Shown: piece by piece, positions 11,541 to 20,777 of the stretch | Layout: every line of letters starts with the position of its first letter | Position numbering within the stretch: position 1 is the first letter of the stretch | NCBI GenBank assembly: GCA_963817755.1 | Contig: CAWFPB010000001.1 | Location: forward strand, 248,001 to 312,000 | Direction of reading: 5' to 3' | DNA length: 64,000 nucleotides | Origin: Oleiagrimonas sp963817755 | Lineage (GTDB): Bacteria; Pseudomonadota; Gammaproteobacteria; Xanthomonadales; Rhodanobacteraceae | Notes under the pieces: generated by a model | Database searches by the model: none | Told to the model about the DNA's origin: nothing | Seen by the model: only the letters and a program-made list of their open reading frames with translations | Made by a program: the position numbers and the translations under genes

Positions 11541-11590
11541 ATTTAGAATAACTTAAAAACTATGAAAGAATATTAAACTTTACTTATTTC
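11541..11590. promoter_or_regulatory. Probable CbbR operator in the cbbR-cbbF gap
   Basis: An island of low GC in a GC-rich region carries half-sites TTA 11543, TTA 11553, TGA 11563, TTA 11573 and TTA 11584, spaced 10-11 bp. The known CbbR consensus is TNA-N7/8-TNA, which this ladder satisfies repeatedly. The position between the divergent starts (11537 and 11673) supports it. Experimental binding is not shown. Confidence 0.65.
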
Positions 11591-11672
11591 ATGTGTTGCT
11601 AAAGGATTGAACCATCGAACGTCCGTGCCGACTCGCGGCAGGACGCCCCTGTTTTCGACCGGAGGCCACGTG

Positions 11673-12737
11673 ATGACCCACACCGTGTCACTGAGGGAAC
11701 ACCTTGCCGCCGCGCTGGCCGACACCGGATCGGCGCGCGCCGCCGCCGCCGAGACCGTGCTGGCGCTGGCCGGTGCCGCCCTGGATATTGCGCGGCTGCT
11801 CGATGACGGACCGCTGGCCGGCAATCTGGCCGAGGTCGTCGCCGAGGAAAGCCACGGCGACGCGCAGAAATTCCTCGACCGCCATACCAACGACGTCATC
11901 ATCGAGGCGCTGCAGAAGGCGCCGGTGGCGTGGCTGGGTTCGGAGGAGATGGAGCATCCGCTGGCCCTGGTCGCGGACGGCAAGGTGGTGGTGGCGGTCG
12001 ATCCGCTGGACGGTTCATCCAATATCGACACCGATGCGCCGGTGGGCACGATCTTCTCGATCCTGCCGATGCCAGCCACCACCGTGACCGATCCGCTGGC
12101 CGCGTTCCTGCGCCAGGGCACCGAACAGGTGGCGGCCGGCTACGTGATCTACGGCCCGCATGTGGCGCTGGTGCTGACCATGGGCCAGGGCACGCAACGC
12201 TTCATCCTCGACCGCGCCCGCGGCGAGTTCGTGCTGCAGTGCGAGCGCGTGGTGATTCCCGCCGATACCAGCGAATACGCCATCAACGCCTCCAACTACC
12301 GGCACTGGGACGATCCCGTGCGACAGTACGTGGAGGACTGCCTGCGTGGCGAGGAAGGTCCGCGCGGCCTGAACTTCAACACCCGCTGGCTGGGGTCGAT
12401 GGTGGGCGACGCCTACCGCATCATGGCGCGCGGCGGTATCTACCTGTACCCGGCCGACGCCCGTGCGGGCTACGCCCGTGGCCGCCTGCGGCTGCTGTAC
12501 GAGGCCAGCCCGATCGCCTGGCTGGTCGAGCAGGCCGGCGGCGCAGCGACCGACGGCGCCACGCGCATCCTCGAGATCCTGCCCACCGGGCTGCACGATC
12601 GCGTGCCGCTGGTGTTCGGCTCGCGCATCGAGGTCGAGCGCATCCGTGACGTGTATGTCGCCGCCCGCTTCGAGGGCGAGAACTCCCCGTTGTTCGGACC
12701 GCGCAGCCTGTTCCGCGGCGCGATGCGCCAGGAGTAG
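11673..12737 (+). CDS. cbbF: Fructose-1,6-bisphosphatase class I, CbbF
   Basis: 354 residues. ATG 11673 follows CGGAGG; the upstream ATG 11607 lacks a ribosome site and would add unrelated residues. Diagnostic class I motifs are VAEESHGD (metal-binding acidic cluster), GSEEMEHP, the metal/phosphate signature VVVAVDPLDGSSNID and, late, YLYPADARAGYARGRLRLLYEA with AWLVEQAGG. It hydrolyses fructose-1,6-bisphosphate (and possibly sedoheptulose-1,7-bisphosphate) in the regenerative part of the Calvin cycle. First gene of the cbb operon; cbbP starts 4 bp after its stop. Confidence 0.95.
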   Translation: MTHTVSLREHLAAALADTGSARAAAAETVLALAGAALDIARLLDDGPLAGNLAEVVAEESHGDAQKFLDRHTNDVIIEALQKAPVAWLGSEEMEHPLALVADGKVVVAVDPLDGSSNIDTDAPVGTIFSILPMPATTVTDPLAAFLRQGTEQVAAGYVIYGPHVALVLTMGQGTQRFILDRARGEFVLQCERVVIPADTSEYAINASNYRHWDDPVRQYVEDCLRGEEGPRGLNFNTRWLGSMVGDAYRIMARGGIYLYPADARAGYARGRLRLLYEASPIAWLVEQAGGAATDGATRILEILPTGLHDRVPLVFGSRIEVERIRDVYVAARFEGENSPLFGPRSLFRGAMRQE

Positions 12738-12741
12738 GACC

Positions 12742-13617
12742 ATGTCGACCAAGCATCCGATCATTTCCGTCACCGGTTCCTCGGGCGCAGGCACCACCTC
12801 GGTGCGCAACGTGTTCGAGCAGATCTTCCGTCGCGAGCAGTTCGAGGCGGCTTTCATCGACGGCGACGCCTTCCATCGCTACGACCGCGCCGGCATGAAA
12901 CGGAAGATGGCCGAGGCCGCCGAGCAGGGCGATCATGCGTTCAGCCACTTCGGGCCCGAGGCCAACCTGCTGCAGGAGCTTTCCGACAGCCTGCGCAGCT
13001 ACGGCGAGAGCGGTACCGGCCGCACCCGCCATTACGTGCACGACGAGGGCGAGGCCCAGCGCTACGGCACCGACCCGGGTACCTTCACCGAGTGGGAAGA
13101 CCTGCCTGCGGGCAGTGACCTGCTGCTGTACGAGGGACTGCACGGTGCGGTGGTCCACGAGGACATCGACACCGCCCGCCACGCGGACCTGAAGATCGGC
13201 GTGGTGCCGGTGATCAACCTGGAGTGGATCCAGAAGATCCATCGCGACCGTTCCAGCCGGAACTACTCCACCGAGGCGGTCATGGACACGATCCTGCGCC
13301 GTATGCCCGACTACGTGCACTACATCTGCCCGCAGTTCACGCAGACCGACATCAATTTCCAGCGTGTGCCGGTGGTGGATACCTCCAACCCGTTCATCGC
13401 CCGCTGGATCCCGACCGCGGGCGAGTCGGTGGTGGTGATCCGTTTCCGCAACCCGCGCGGCATCGATTTCCCGTACCTGCTGTCGATGGTCCACAACAGC
13501 TTCATGTCGCGCGCCAACTCGATCGTGGTGCCCGGCGACAAGCTGGACCTGGTCATGCAGCTGGTGCTGACCCCGTTCATCCTCAAGCTGATCGAACGCT
13601 CGCGGAGGGCCGCCTGA
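12742..13617 (+). CDS. cbbP: Phosphoribulokinase CbbP
   Basis: 291 residues, the normal size of proteobacterial class I phosphoribulokinase. P-loop GSSGAGTTS at residues 12-20, IDGDAFHRYDR (catalytic aspartate region), then DLLLYEGLHGA and the family-specific segment HRDRSSRNYSTEAVMDTILR. It phosphorylates ribulose-5-phosphate to RuBP, so together with RuBisCO it defines a true Calvin cycle. AGGAG precedes the ATG by 6 bp, and the stop overlaps the cbbT start by one base (TGATG), indicating translational coupling. Confidence 0.97.
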   Translation: MSTKHPIISVTGSSGAGTTSVRNVFEQIFRREQFEAAFIDGDAFHRYDRAGMKRKMAEAAEQGDHAFSHFGPEANLLQELSDSLRSYGESGTGRTRHYVHDEGEAQRYGTDPGTFTEWEDLPAGSDLLLYEGLHGAVVHEDIDTARHADLKIGVVPVINLEWIQKIHRDRSSRNYSTEAVMDTILRRMPDYVHYICPQFTQTDINFQRVPVVDTSNPFIARWIPTAGESVVVIRFRNPRGIDFPYLLSMVHNSFMSRANSIVVPGDKLDLVMQLVLTPFILKLIERSRRAA

Positions 13618-15650
13618 TGAACCGCGCCGCGCACACCCAGCCGTTGCAACCGGTGGCCGTGGACCACGCCGCCATGGCCAATGCCATCCGCGCACTGGCG
13701 ATGGACGCCGTGCAGGCCGCGAAGTCCGGTCACCCGGGCATGCCGATGGGCATGGCCGACGTCGCCACGGTGCTGTTCTCGCGCTACATCCGCTTCGATC
13801 CGGACGATCCGTTCTGGCCCGACCGCGACCGGTTCGTGCTCTCGGCTGGCCACGGTTCCATGCTGCTGTACGCCTTGCTGCACCTGATCGGCGTGCCGGC
13901 CATGGATAGCGGGCAGCTGCGCCGGTTCCGGCAGTGGGATTCGCTCACGCCCGGCCATCCCGAGTACGGCCACACCCCGGGCGTGGAGACCACCACCGGG
14001 CCGCTGGGCCAAGGGCTGGCCAACGCCGTGGGCATGGCCCTGGCCGAACGCATGCAGGCCGATCGCTTCGGCGCGGAGGTGGTCGATCACGACACCTACG
14101 TGATCGCCGGCGACGGCTGCCTGATGGAGGGCATCAGCCACGAGGCGATCTCGCTGGCCGGCCACCTGAAGCTGGGCCGGCTGATCGTGCTGTTCGACGA
14201 CAACCACATCTCCATCGACGGTGACACCGCACTGTCCAGCTCCGAAGACACGCTGGCGCGATTCGCCGCCGCGGGCTGGCAGGTGCAGCGCGTGGACGGG
14301 CATGATCCCGACGCCGTCGATGCCGCGATCGGCGAGTCGCGCGCGGACGAGACGCGTCCTTCGCTGATCGCCTGTCGCACGGTGATCGGCTACGGCGCAC
14401 CGAACAAGCAGGGCAGCAGCGGCGTGCACGGTGCACCGCTGGGCGAGGACGAGGTCGCGGCCGCGCGCGAACACCTGGGCTGGGCGTATCCGCCGTTCGA
14501 GATCCCCGAGCCGATCCGTGAGGCCTGGCTCGAGACCGGCGCCTTCGGCAAGGCGGCCCATGATGCCTGGCGCGAGCGCCTGGCACGGATGGCGCCGGAG
14601 CAGCGTGCGGCGTTCGAGGCTGCGCAGGCCGGCACCGTTGAAGATGCGATCGCGGCGCTGGCCCAACTGGCCCGGCGCCAGCAGGACGAGCGTCCGACAC
14701 TGGCCACCCGGCAGGCCTCGCTCAAGGCCATCGAGGCGATCGCGCCGGTACAGCCGGGCCTGGTCGGCGGTTCGGCCGACCTGACCGGCTCCAACCTGAC
14801 GCATGCTGCCATCCAGCAGGCGATCCGGCCCGGAGCATTCGACGGCAGCTACATCCACTATGGCATCCGCGAGCACGCCATGGGCGCGGTGATGAACGGA
14901 CTCGCCCTGCACGGCGGCTTCATCCCCTATGGCGGCACGTTTCTGGCCTTCGCCGACTATGCACGGCCGGCCATTCGCCTGTCGGCATTGATGGGCCAGC
15001 GGGTGATCTACGTGATGACCCACGATTCCATCGGTCTGGGCGAGGACGGCCCGACCCACCAGCCGGTCGAGCACCTGGCCAGTCTGCGCGCCATGCCCAA
15101 TCTCCACGTCTATCGACCCGCCGATGCGGTCGAGACCGCCCATGCCTGGGCCTGTGCGCTGGAGGCGACCGGCACGCCGTCGGTGCTGTGCCTGTCGCGC
15201 CAGGGACTGCCCACCCTGGCACGGCGGGATGCGGGACGGGCACAGACCGTCGCCCGTGGCGCCTATGTGCTGCGCGTGCCCGACGGCGAACGCGACGTGA
15301 CCTTCATCGCCACCGGTTCGGAAGTCGCCCTGGCCGTGGAAGCGGCCGAGACGCTGGCGCAGGAGGGCATCCACGCCGCGGTGGTGTCCGCGCCGTGCTT
15401 CGAGCGTTTCGCTGCGCAGCCGGTCGACTACCGTCGGCAGGTGCTGGGCAGCGCGCCACGCATTGGCGTCGAAGCCGCGGTCGAGGCCGGCTGGGCGCGC
15501 TGGCTGGGCGACGACGGGCGCTTCATCGGCATGCGCGGCTTCGGCGCCTCGGCGCCGGCCGGCGAACTCTACCGACAATTCGGCATCACCCGCGAGGCGC
15601 TCGTCGAGGCGGCGCGCGCGGCGGTGACCGGCCACCCCATCCACCCCTGA
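13617..15650 (+). CDS. cbbT: Transketolase CbbT
   Basis: 677 residues, full length. The N-terminal domain has AAKSGHPGMPMGMAD, GHGSMLLYALLHLIG, TTGPLGQGLANAVGMALAE and the thiamine diphosphate signature GDGCLMEGISHEA; the middle domain has GGSADLTGSN, YIHYGIREHAMGAVMNG and HDSIGLGEDGPTHQPVEHL; the C-terminal domain follows. It moves two-carbon ketol units in RuBP regeneration. Its location inside the operon marks it as the Calvin-cycle isozyme; a second housekeeping copy probably lies elsewhere. Start overlaps the cbbP stop by one base. A much longer open frame upstream (13224) is an overlap artefact. Confidence 0.96.
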   Translation: MNRAAHTQPLQPVAVDHAAMANAIRALAMDAVQAAKSGHPGMPMGMADVATVLFSRYIRFDPDDPFWPDRDRFVLSAGHGSMLLYALLHLIGVPAMDSGQLRRFRQWDSLTPGHPEYGHTPGVETTTGPLGQGLANAVGMALAERMQADRFGAEVVDHDTYVIAGDGCLMEGISHEAISLAGHLKLGRLIVLFDDNHISIDGDTALSSSEDTLARFAAAGWQVQRVDGHDPDAVDAAIGESRADETRPSLIACRTVIGYGAPNKQGSSGVHGAPLGEDEVAAAREHLGWAYPPFEIPEPIREAWLETGAFGKAAHDAWRERLARMAPEQRAAFEAAQAGTVEDAIAALAQLARRQQDERPTLATRQASLKAIEAIAPVQPGLVGGSADLTGSNLTHAAIQQAIRPGAFDGSYIHYGIREHAMGAVMNGLALHGGFIPYGGTFLAFADYARPAIRLSALMGQRVIYVMTHDSIGLGEDGPTHQPVEHLASLRAMPNLHVYRPADAVETAHAWACALEATGTPSVLCLSRQGLPTLARRDAGRAQTVARGAYVLRVPDGERDVTFIATGSEVALAVEAAETLAQEGIHAAVVSAPCFERFAAQPVDYRRQVLGSAPRIGVEAAVEAGWARWLGDDGRFIGMRGFGASAPAGELYRQFGITREALVEAARAAVTGHPIHP

Positions 15651-15670
15651 CACGACCCCGCGAGGACATC

Positions 15671-16750
15671 ATGGCGCGCATCACCCTCAGGCAACTGCTG
15701 GACCACGCCGCCGAGCACGGCTACGGCGTGCCGGCGTTCAACATCAACAACATGGAGCAGGTCCTCGGGATCATGAAGGCGGCGTCGGACGTCGATGCGC
15801 CGGTGATCCTGCAGGCTTCGCGCGGCGCGCGCAGCTACGCCGGCGACATCATGCTGGAGAAGATGGTCGAGGCCGCCGAGGCGATGTTCCCGGATATCCC
15901 CATCTGCCTGCACCAGGACCACGGCAACGACGAGTCGACCTGCTTCTCGGCCATCCAGCACGGCTTCACCAGCGTGATGATGGACGGGTCGCTGGAGGCC
16001 GATGCGAAGACCCCGGCCAGTTATGCCTACAACGTCGACATCACCCGTCGCGTCACCACCATGGCGCATCGCGTGGGTGTGTCGGTGGAGGGCGAACTGG
16101 GCGTGCTCGGCAGCCTGGAAACCGGACAAGGCGAGGCCGAGGACGGCCACGGCGCCGAGGGCGTGCTCAGCCGCGAGCAGCTGCTGACCGATCCCGACGA
16201 GGCGGTCGGCTTCGTGCAGGCCACCGGCGTCGATGCCCTGGCCATCGCCATGGGCACCTCGCACGGCGCCTACAAGTTTTCGCGCAAGCCCGACGGCGAG
16301 ATCCTGGCGCTGGACGTGGTCAAGGCCATCCACCGGCGCCTGCCGGGCGTGCATTTGGTCATGCACGGCTCGTCCTCGGTGCCGCAGGAGCTGCAGGACA
16401 TCTTCAACCAGTACGGCGGACAAATGCCGCAAACCTTCGGCGTACCCGTCGAGGAGATCGAGACCGGCATCCGCTACGGCGTGCGCAAGGTCAACATCGA
16501 CACCGACTGCCGCCTGGCCATGGCCGGCCAGATCCGTCGCGTGGCGCAGGACAAGCCGGCCGAGTTCGATCCGCGCAAGTTCCTGTTGCCGGCCATCGAC
16601 GAGCTGGTCTCGCTGTGTCGCGACCGTTACGAACGTTTCGGTGCGGCCGGCCAGGCGTCGCGCATCAAGCCGGTGTCCCTGGCGGCGATGGCCGCTCGCT
16701 ACGCCTCCGGCGCGCTCGACCCGAGTCCGGCCGCGTCCGCCGCCGCCTGA
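15671..16750 (+). CDS. cbbA: Fructose-bisphosphate aldolase class II, CbbA
   Basis: 359 residues from ATG 15671, preceded by CGAGGA. Class II motifs: YGVPAFNINNMEQ, the zinc-ligand segment HQDHGNDE, VSVEGELG (metal-binding glutamate region), AIAMGTSHGAYKF and LVMHGSSSVP, KVNIDTDCRLAM. Zinc-dependent aldol condensation of DHAP with GAP or erythrose-4-phosphate, giving fructose- or sedoheptulose-bisphosphate. The size and the insert around ETGIRYGVRKVNID match the Calvin-type (CbbA) subgroup. Lies 20 bp after cbbT and 75 bp before cbbL. Confidence 0.96.
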   Translation: MARITLRQLLDHAAEHGYGVPAFNINNMEQVLGIMKAASDVDAPVILQASRGARSYAGDIMLEKMVEAAEAMFPDIPICLHQDHGNDESTCFSAIQHGFTSVMMDGSLEADAKTPASYAYNVDITRRVTTMAHRVGVSVEGELGVLGSLETGQGEAEDGHGAEGVLSREQLLTDPDEAVGFVQATGVDALAIAMGTSHGAYKFSRKPDGEILALDVVKAIHRRLPGVHLVMHGSSSVPQELQDIFNQYGGQMPQTFGVPVEEIETGIRYGVRKVNIDTDCRLAMAGQIRRVAQDKPAEFDPRKFLLPAIDELVSLCRDRYERFGAAGQASRIKPVSLAAMAARYASGALDPSPAASAAA

Positions 16751-16825
16751 TCCGACACCCACAGATACCAATCGCCGCACGCGCAACCGCTCACGGCAAC
16801 CACGCAACACGCAGGAGGATTCATC

Positions 16826-18298
16826 ATGAATGCCCCACTCGACACCAAGGCCCAGACCGTCACCGGCAAGGAGCGCTACAAGGCCGGCGTGATGTCCTAT
16901 CGCAAGATGGGCTACTGGCAGCCCGATTACGAACCCAGGGACACCGACATCATCGCCCTGTTCCGCGTGATCCCGCAGGACGGCGTCGACCCGATCGAGG
17001 CCTCGGCCGCGGTCGCCGGCGAGTCGTCCACCGCGACATGGACGGTGGTCTGGACCGATCGCCTGACGGCCAGCGAGAAGTACCGCGCCAAGTGCTACCG
17101 CGTCGACGAGGTGCCCAACGCACCGGGCCAGTACTTCGCCTACATCGCCTATGACCTGGACCTGTTCGAGCCCGGTTCCATCGCCAACCTCACCGCCTCG
17201 ATCATCGGCAACGTGTTCGGCTTCAAGCCGCTCAAGGGCCTGCGCCTGGAGGACATGCGCCTGCCCGTGGCCTACGTGAAGACCTTCGACGGTCCGGCCA
17301 CCGGCATCGTGGTCGAACGCGAGCGCCTGGACAAGTTCGGCCGCCCGCTGCTGGGCGCCACCATCAAGCCCAAGCTGGGCCTGTCTGGCCGCAACTACGG
17401 TCGCGTGGTCTACGAGGCGCTCAAGGGCGGACTGGACTTCACCAAGGACGACGAGAACATCAACTCGCAGCCATTCATGCACTGGCGCGACCGCTTCCTG
17501 TATTGCATGGAAGGCGTCAATCGCGCGCAGGCGGCGACCGGCGAGATGAAGGGCACCTACCTCAACGTCACCGCGGCGACCATGGAGGACATGTACGAGC
17601 GCGCCGAGTTCGCCAAGGAACTGGGCTCGAACATCGTCATGATCGACCTGGTGATCGGCTACACCGCGATCCAGTCGATGTCCAAGTGGGCGCGCCGCAA
17701 CGACATGATCCTGCATCTGCATCGCGCCGGTCACTCGACCTACACGCGCCAGAAGACCCATGGCGTGTCGTTCCGCGTGATCACCAAGTGGATGCGCCTG
17801 GCGGGCGTGGACCACATCCACGCCGGCACCGTGGTCGGCAAGCTCGAAGGCGATCCGCACACCACCCGCGGCTACTACGACATCTGCCGCGAGAACTTCA
17901 ATCCGATGAAGCTGGAGAACGGCCTGTTCTTCGACCAGGACTGGGCCAGCCTGCGTTCGGTGATGCCGGTGGCCTCCGGCGGCATCCATGCCGGCCAGAT
18001 GCATCAGCTGATCGACCTTTTGGGCGAGGACGTGGTGCTGCAGTTCGGCGGTGGCACGATCGGCCATCCGGGCGGCATCGCGGCCGGCGCCACTGCCAAC
18101 CGCGTGGCCCTGGAGTCGATGATCCTGGCCCGCAACGAGGGGCGCGACATCATCAACGAGGGGCCGGAGATCCTCAAGAACGCCGCCAGGAACTGCACGC
18201 CGCTCAAGCAGGCGCTGGACGTGTGGAAGGACGTGACCTTCGACTACACCTCCACCGATACGCCCGACTTCGTGCCCACGCCCAGCGTCACTGCCTGA
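16826..18298 (+). CDS. cbbL: RuBisCO large subunit, form IC (red-type), CbbL
   Basis: 490 residues. Active-site residues are intact: K181 in GATIKPKLGL, carbamylated K207 in the DFTKDDENINSQPF motif, H303 in HRAGHSTYTRQ and mobile-loop K339 in GTVVGKLEG. The long N-terminus (TGKERYKAGVMSYRKMGYW) and the end TPDFVPTPSVTA are features of red-type form I enzymes rather than green-type IA/IB, in line with the CbbX partner. Ribosome site AGGAGG lies 7 bp ahead of the ATG. It fixes CO2 onto RuBP as an L8S8 complex with CbbS encoded 12 bp downstream. No carboxysome genes are visible nearby. Confidence 0.98.
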   Translation: MNAPLDTKAQTVTGKERYKAGVMSYRKMGYWQPDYEPRDTDIIALFRVIPQDGVDPIEASAAVAGESSTATWTVVWTDRLTASEKYRAKCYRVDEVPNAPGQYFAYIAYDLDLFEPGSIANLTASIIGNVFGFKPLKGLRLEDMRLPVAYVKTFDGPATGIVVERERLDKFGRPLLGATIKPKLGLSGRNYGRVVYEALKGGLDFTKDDENINSQPFMHWRDRFLYCMEGVNRAQAATGEMKGTYLNVTAATMEDMYERAEFAKELGSNIVMIDLVIGYTAIQSMSKWARRNDMILHLHRAGHSTYTRQKTHGVSFRVITKWMRLAGVDHIHAGTVVGKLEGDPHTTRGYYDICRENFNPMKLENGLFFDQDWASLRSVMPVASGGIHAGQMHQLIDLLGEDVVLQFGGGTIGHPGGIAAGATANRVALESMILARNEGRDIINEGPEILKNAARNCTPLKQALDVWKDVTFDYTSTDTPDFVPTPSVTA

Positions 18299-18310
18299 AG
18301 GAGAATCATC

Positions 18311-18730
18311 ATGCGACTGACCCAAGGTTGTTTTTCATTCCTGCCCGACCTGACCGACGAGCAGATCACCCGGCAGGTGCAGTACTGCCTGGACAACGGC
18401 TGGGCCGTGAACCTCGAATACACCGACGACCCGCACCCTCGCAACACCTACTGGGAAATGTGGGGGCAGCCGATGTTCGACATTCCCGATGCGGCCGGCG
18501 TGATGATGGAGCTGGCCGAATGCCGCAAGGCACATGGCCACCTGTACATCCGCCTGAGCGCCTTCGACAACACGTCCAACTGGGAATCGTTGCGGCTGTC
18601 GTTCATCGTCAACCGCCCGGCCGAGGAACCCGGTTTCCGGCTCATGCGCGAGGAGGGCCCGGGGCGCACCCAGCGCTACTCGACCCAGTCCTACGCGACC
18701 GACAAGCCGCAAGGGCAGCGCTACAGGTAA
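18311..18730 (+). CDS. cbbS: RuBisCO small subunit, CbbS
   Basis: 139 residues, AAGGAG 8 bp ahead of ATG 18311. Recognisable core: TQGCFSFLPDLTDEQI, QVQYCLDNGWAVNLEYTDDP, RNTYWEMWGQPMFD, and a C-terminal hairpin extension ending YSTQSYATDKPQGQRYR. That extension, which fills the central solvent channel, is typical of red-type small subunits. Cotranscribed between cbbL and cbbX with gaps of 12 and 6 bp. Confidence 0.97.
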   Translation: MRLTQGCFSFLPDLTDEQITRQVQYCLDNGWAVNLEYTDDPHPRNTYWEMWGQPMFDIPDAAGVMMELAECRKAHGHLYIRLSAFDNTSNWESLRLSFIVNRPAEEPGFRLMREEGPGRTQRYSTQSYATDKPQGQRYR

Positions 18731-18736
18731 CCTGAC

Positions 18737-19702
18737 ATGGAACACACGCAAGACAGCACGATGGATACCGATCAGACGGGCACCGAAGCGGATCCGAACG
18801 CCCCGATCGACCTGCAGCGCGAGTTGCGTGAATCGGGGGTGTCCGAGGTCCTCGATGCGCTGGACAGGGACCTGCTGGGCTTGAAGCCGGTCAAGGCGCG
18901 CATCCGCGAAATCGCGGCCCTGCTGCTGATCGAGCGGGTGCGCAAGCGCCTGGGCCTGGCCACCGAGCCGCCGACGCTGCACATGTCCTTCACCGGCAAT
19001 CCGGGGACCGGCAAGACCACGGTGGCCATGCGCATGGCCGACATCCTGCATGCGCTGGGGTTCGTGCGGAAAGGACACCTGGTGGCGGTCACCCGCGACG
19101 ACCTGGTCGGCCAGTACATCGGCCATACCGCGCCCAAGACCAAGGAGGTCCTGAAAAAGGCCATGGGCGGCGTGCTTTTCATCGACGAGGCCTACTACCT
19201 GTACCGCCCGGAGAACGAGCGCGACTACGGCCAGGAGTCGATCGAGATCCTGCTGCAGGTGATGGAGAACCAGCGCGAGGACCTGGTGGTGATCCTGGCC
19301 GGCTATGCCGACCGCATGGACCAGTTCTTCTCCAGCAATCCGGGCTTCCGCTCGCGCATCGCCCATCACATCGACTTCCCCGACTACAGCGACGCCGAGC
19401 TGGTGGAAATCGGTGAGCGCATGCTGGAAGTACAGAACTACCATCTCAGCGAAGACGCGAAGAAGACGCTGGAGCGCTATGTCGAGGCCCGGCGGCAGCA
19501 GCCGCACTTCGCCAATGCGCGTTCGATCCGCAATGCCCTGGACCGCGCCCGCCTGCGCCAGGCCAACCGGCTGCTGGCAACCTCCGCCGAGCGTACGCTG
19601 GAGCCCGACGAGCTGATGACCATCGAGTCGGCCGACCTTCTGGTCAGCCGCGTGTTCGGCCGGGACGGGGACAGCGGGGGAGGCCGCGCCCCCGACGCAT
19701 AG
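18737..19702 (+). CDS. cbbX: Red-type RuBisCO activase CbbX (AAA+)
   Basis: 321 residues. Walker A GNPGTGKTT at about 87-95, Walker B GVLFIDEAYYL, sensor region LVVILAGYADRMDQFFSSNPG with the arginine segment FRSRIAHHIDFPDY. CbbX hexamers remove inhibitory sugar phosphates by threading the C-terminus of red-type CbbL, so it belongs functionally with the form IC subunits just upstream. An acidic N-terminal extension of about 25 residues (DTDQTGTEADPNAPID) precedes the conserved region. Last gene of the cbb cluster; no hairpin terminator was seen after it. Confidence 0.96.
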   Translation: MEHTQDSTMDTDQTGTEADPNAPIDLQRELRESGVSEVLDALDRDLLGLKPVKARIREIAALLLIERVRKRLGLATEPPTLHMSFTGNPGTGKTTVAMRMADILHALGFVRKGHLVAVTRDDLVGQYIGHTAPKTKEVLKKAMGGVLFIDEAYYLYRPENERDYGQESIEILLQVMENQREDLVVILAGYADRMDQFFSSNPGFRSRIAHHIDFPDYSDAELVEIGERMLEVQNYHLSEDAKKTLERYVEARRQQPHFANARSIRNALDRARLRQANRLLATSAERTLEPDELMTIESADLLVSRVFGRDGDSGGGRAPDA

Positions 19703-19828
19703 GCTTCGTGCGACACGCGGGAGGACCGGACAGCGTAGACTGGAATCGCAGGAAGGCGGGACGCGACCCGACGCGCGTCCCGCGAAGGCTGATCTCGCCC
19801 ATCCACGAACCGCGGAGCCAGTTCATCG

Positions 19829-20716
19829 ATGCAAGCGAACAAGCGCGCCGATCCCCTGCGCGGACCGCAGGGACAAACCGACACCGTGCGCATGGCCGAC
19901 GGCCAGACGCTGTTCCGCCGCCGCTGGCCGAACCAGGGTGCCGACCGCGGCGTGTTGCTGGTGCACGGCCTGGGCGAGCACAGCGGCCGCTACCGGCACA
20001 TCGCCAACTGGTTCAACGGGCACGGCTGGGACGTGTGCAGCTACGATCAGCGCGGCCACGGGCGGACCGAAGGTCCCCGCGGGGCCCTGCGTCGCGCGTC
20101 CGACCTGGTCGACGATCTCGCGGCCGTGCATGCCGACTATGCCGGCCGATTCGATACGCCGCCGCTGCTGTTCGGGCACAGCATGGGCGGACTGCTGGCC
20201 GCGCAAGCGGTGTTGCACGGGACGGTGAAACCGTCCGGACTGGTGCTGTCCTCGCCGGCGTTCCGCAGCCGTGAATCGGCCTTCCTGCGCCGCCTGGCCC
20301 ACGTGCTGGCGGGCTTCCTTCCCGGCCTGCCGCTGCGTAACGGCCTGGAGCTGCAGTATCTCTCGCACGACGACACCGTGGTGTCCTTCTACGCCGCCGA
20401 CCCGCATTGTCACCATCGCGTCACGCCGCGCCTGGCCGATGTCATCTTCCGCGCCGGTCCCGAATGCATCGCCTTGGCCGGCGACCTGTACGTGCCGACC
20501 CTGCTGCTGGCGGCCGGCGAGGATCGGCTCGTCGATGTGTCCGGCAGCCGCGACTTCATCGCCGCGGCGCCGTCGTCGATGCTGGATGCCGAGATCCTAG
20601 ACGGGCTCTACCACGAGATCTTCAACGAGGCCGAACCGGCCCGCAGCCGGGTGTTCGCGCGCCTGGCCACCTGGCTGGACGAGCACGAGGAAGCCATCGC
20701 CGACGCGCCGACATGA
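19829..20716 (+). CDS. Alpha/beta hydrolase, monoacylglycerol lipase-like
   Basis: 295 residues, a serine hydrolase of the lysophospholipase/monoacylglycerol lipase group. Oxyanion segment LVHGLGEHSGRY, core YDQRGHGRTEGPRG, nucleophile elbow GHSMGG with Ser118, acid in AGEDRLVD and catalytic His in LDGLYHEIFNE. No signal peptide, so probably cytosolic. The start lies within a short spacer after cbbX (126 bp) and there is no strong ribosome site. The stop codon touches a terminator for the opposite strand. Confidence 0.88.
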   Translation: MQANKRADPLRGPQGQTDTVRMADGQTLFRRRWPNQGADRGVLLVHGLGEHSGRYRHIANWFNGHGWDVCSYDQRGHGRTEGPRGALRRASDLVDDLAAVHADYAGRFDTPPLLFGHSMGGLLAAQAVLHGTVKPSGLVLSSPAFRSRESAFLRRLAHVLAGFLPGLPLRNGLELQYLSHDDTVVSFYAADPHCHHRVTPRLADVIFRAGPECIALAGDLYVPTLLLAAGEDRLVDVSGSRDFIAAAPSSMLDAEILDGLYHEIFNEAEPARSRVFARLATWLDEHEEAIADAPT

Positions 20717-20742
20717 AAAAAAGGGCGGGCATGCGCCCGCCC
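20717..20742 (-). terminator. Rho-independent terminator for the SPFH/NfeD operon
   Basis: Read on the minus strand, GGGCGGGC, a four-base loop and GCCCGCCC are followed by six T. It lies 36 bp after the stop of the SPFH gene and directly against the stop of the convergent hydrolase. Confidence 0.88.
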
Positions 20743-20777
20743 TTCGATACGGTCGGTTGCGTGTGATGCGAAGCGTG

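Noticed and set aside
15569..18325. 918-residue open frame opposite cbbA and cbbL
   Set aside because: Same reason: complementary frame of two highly conserved genes, with no recognisable motif.
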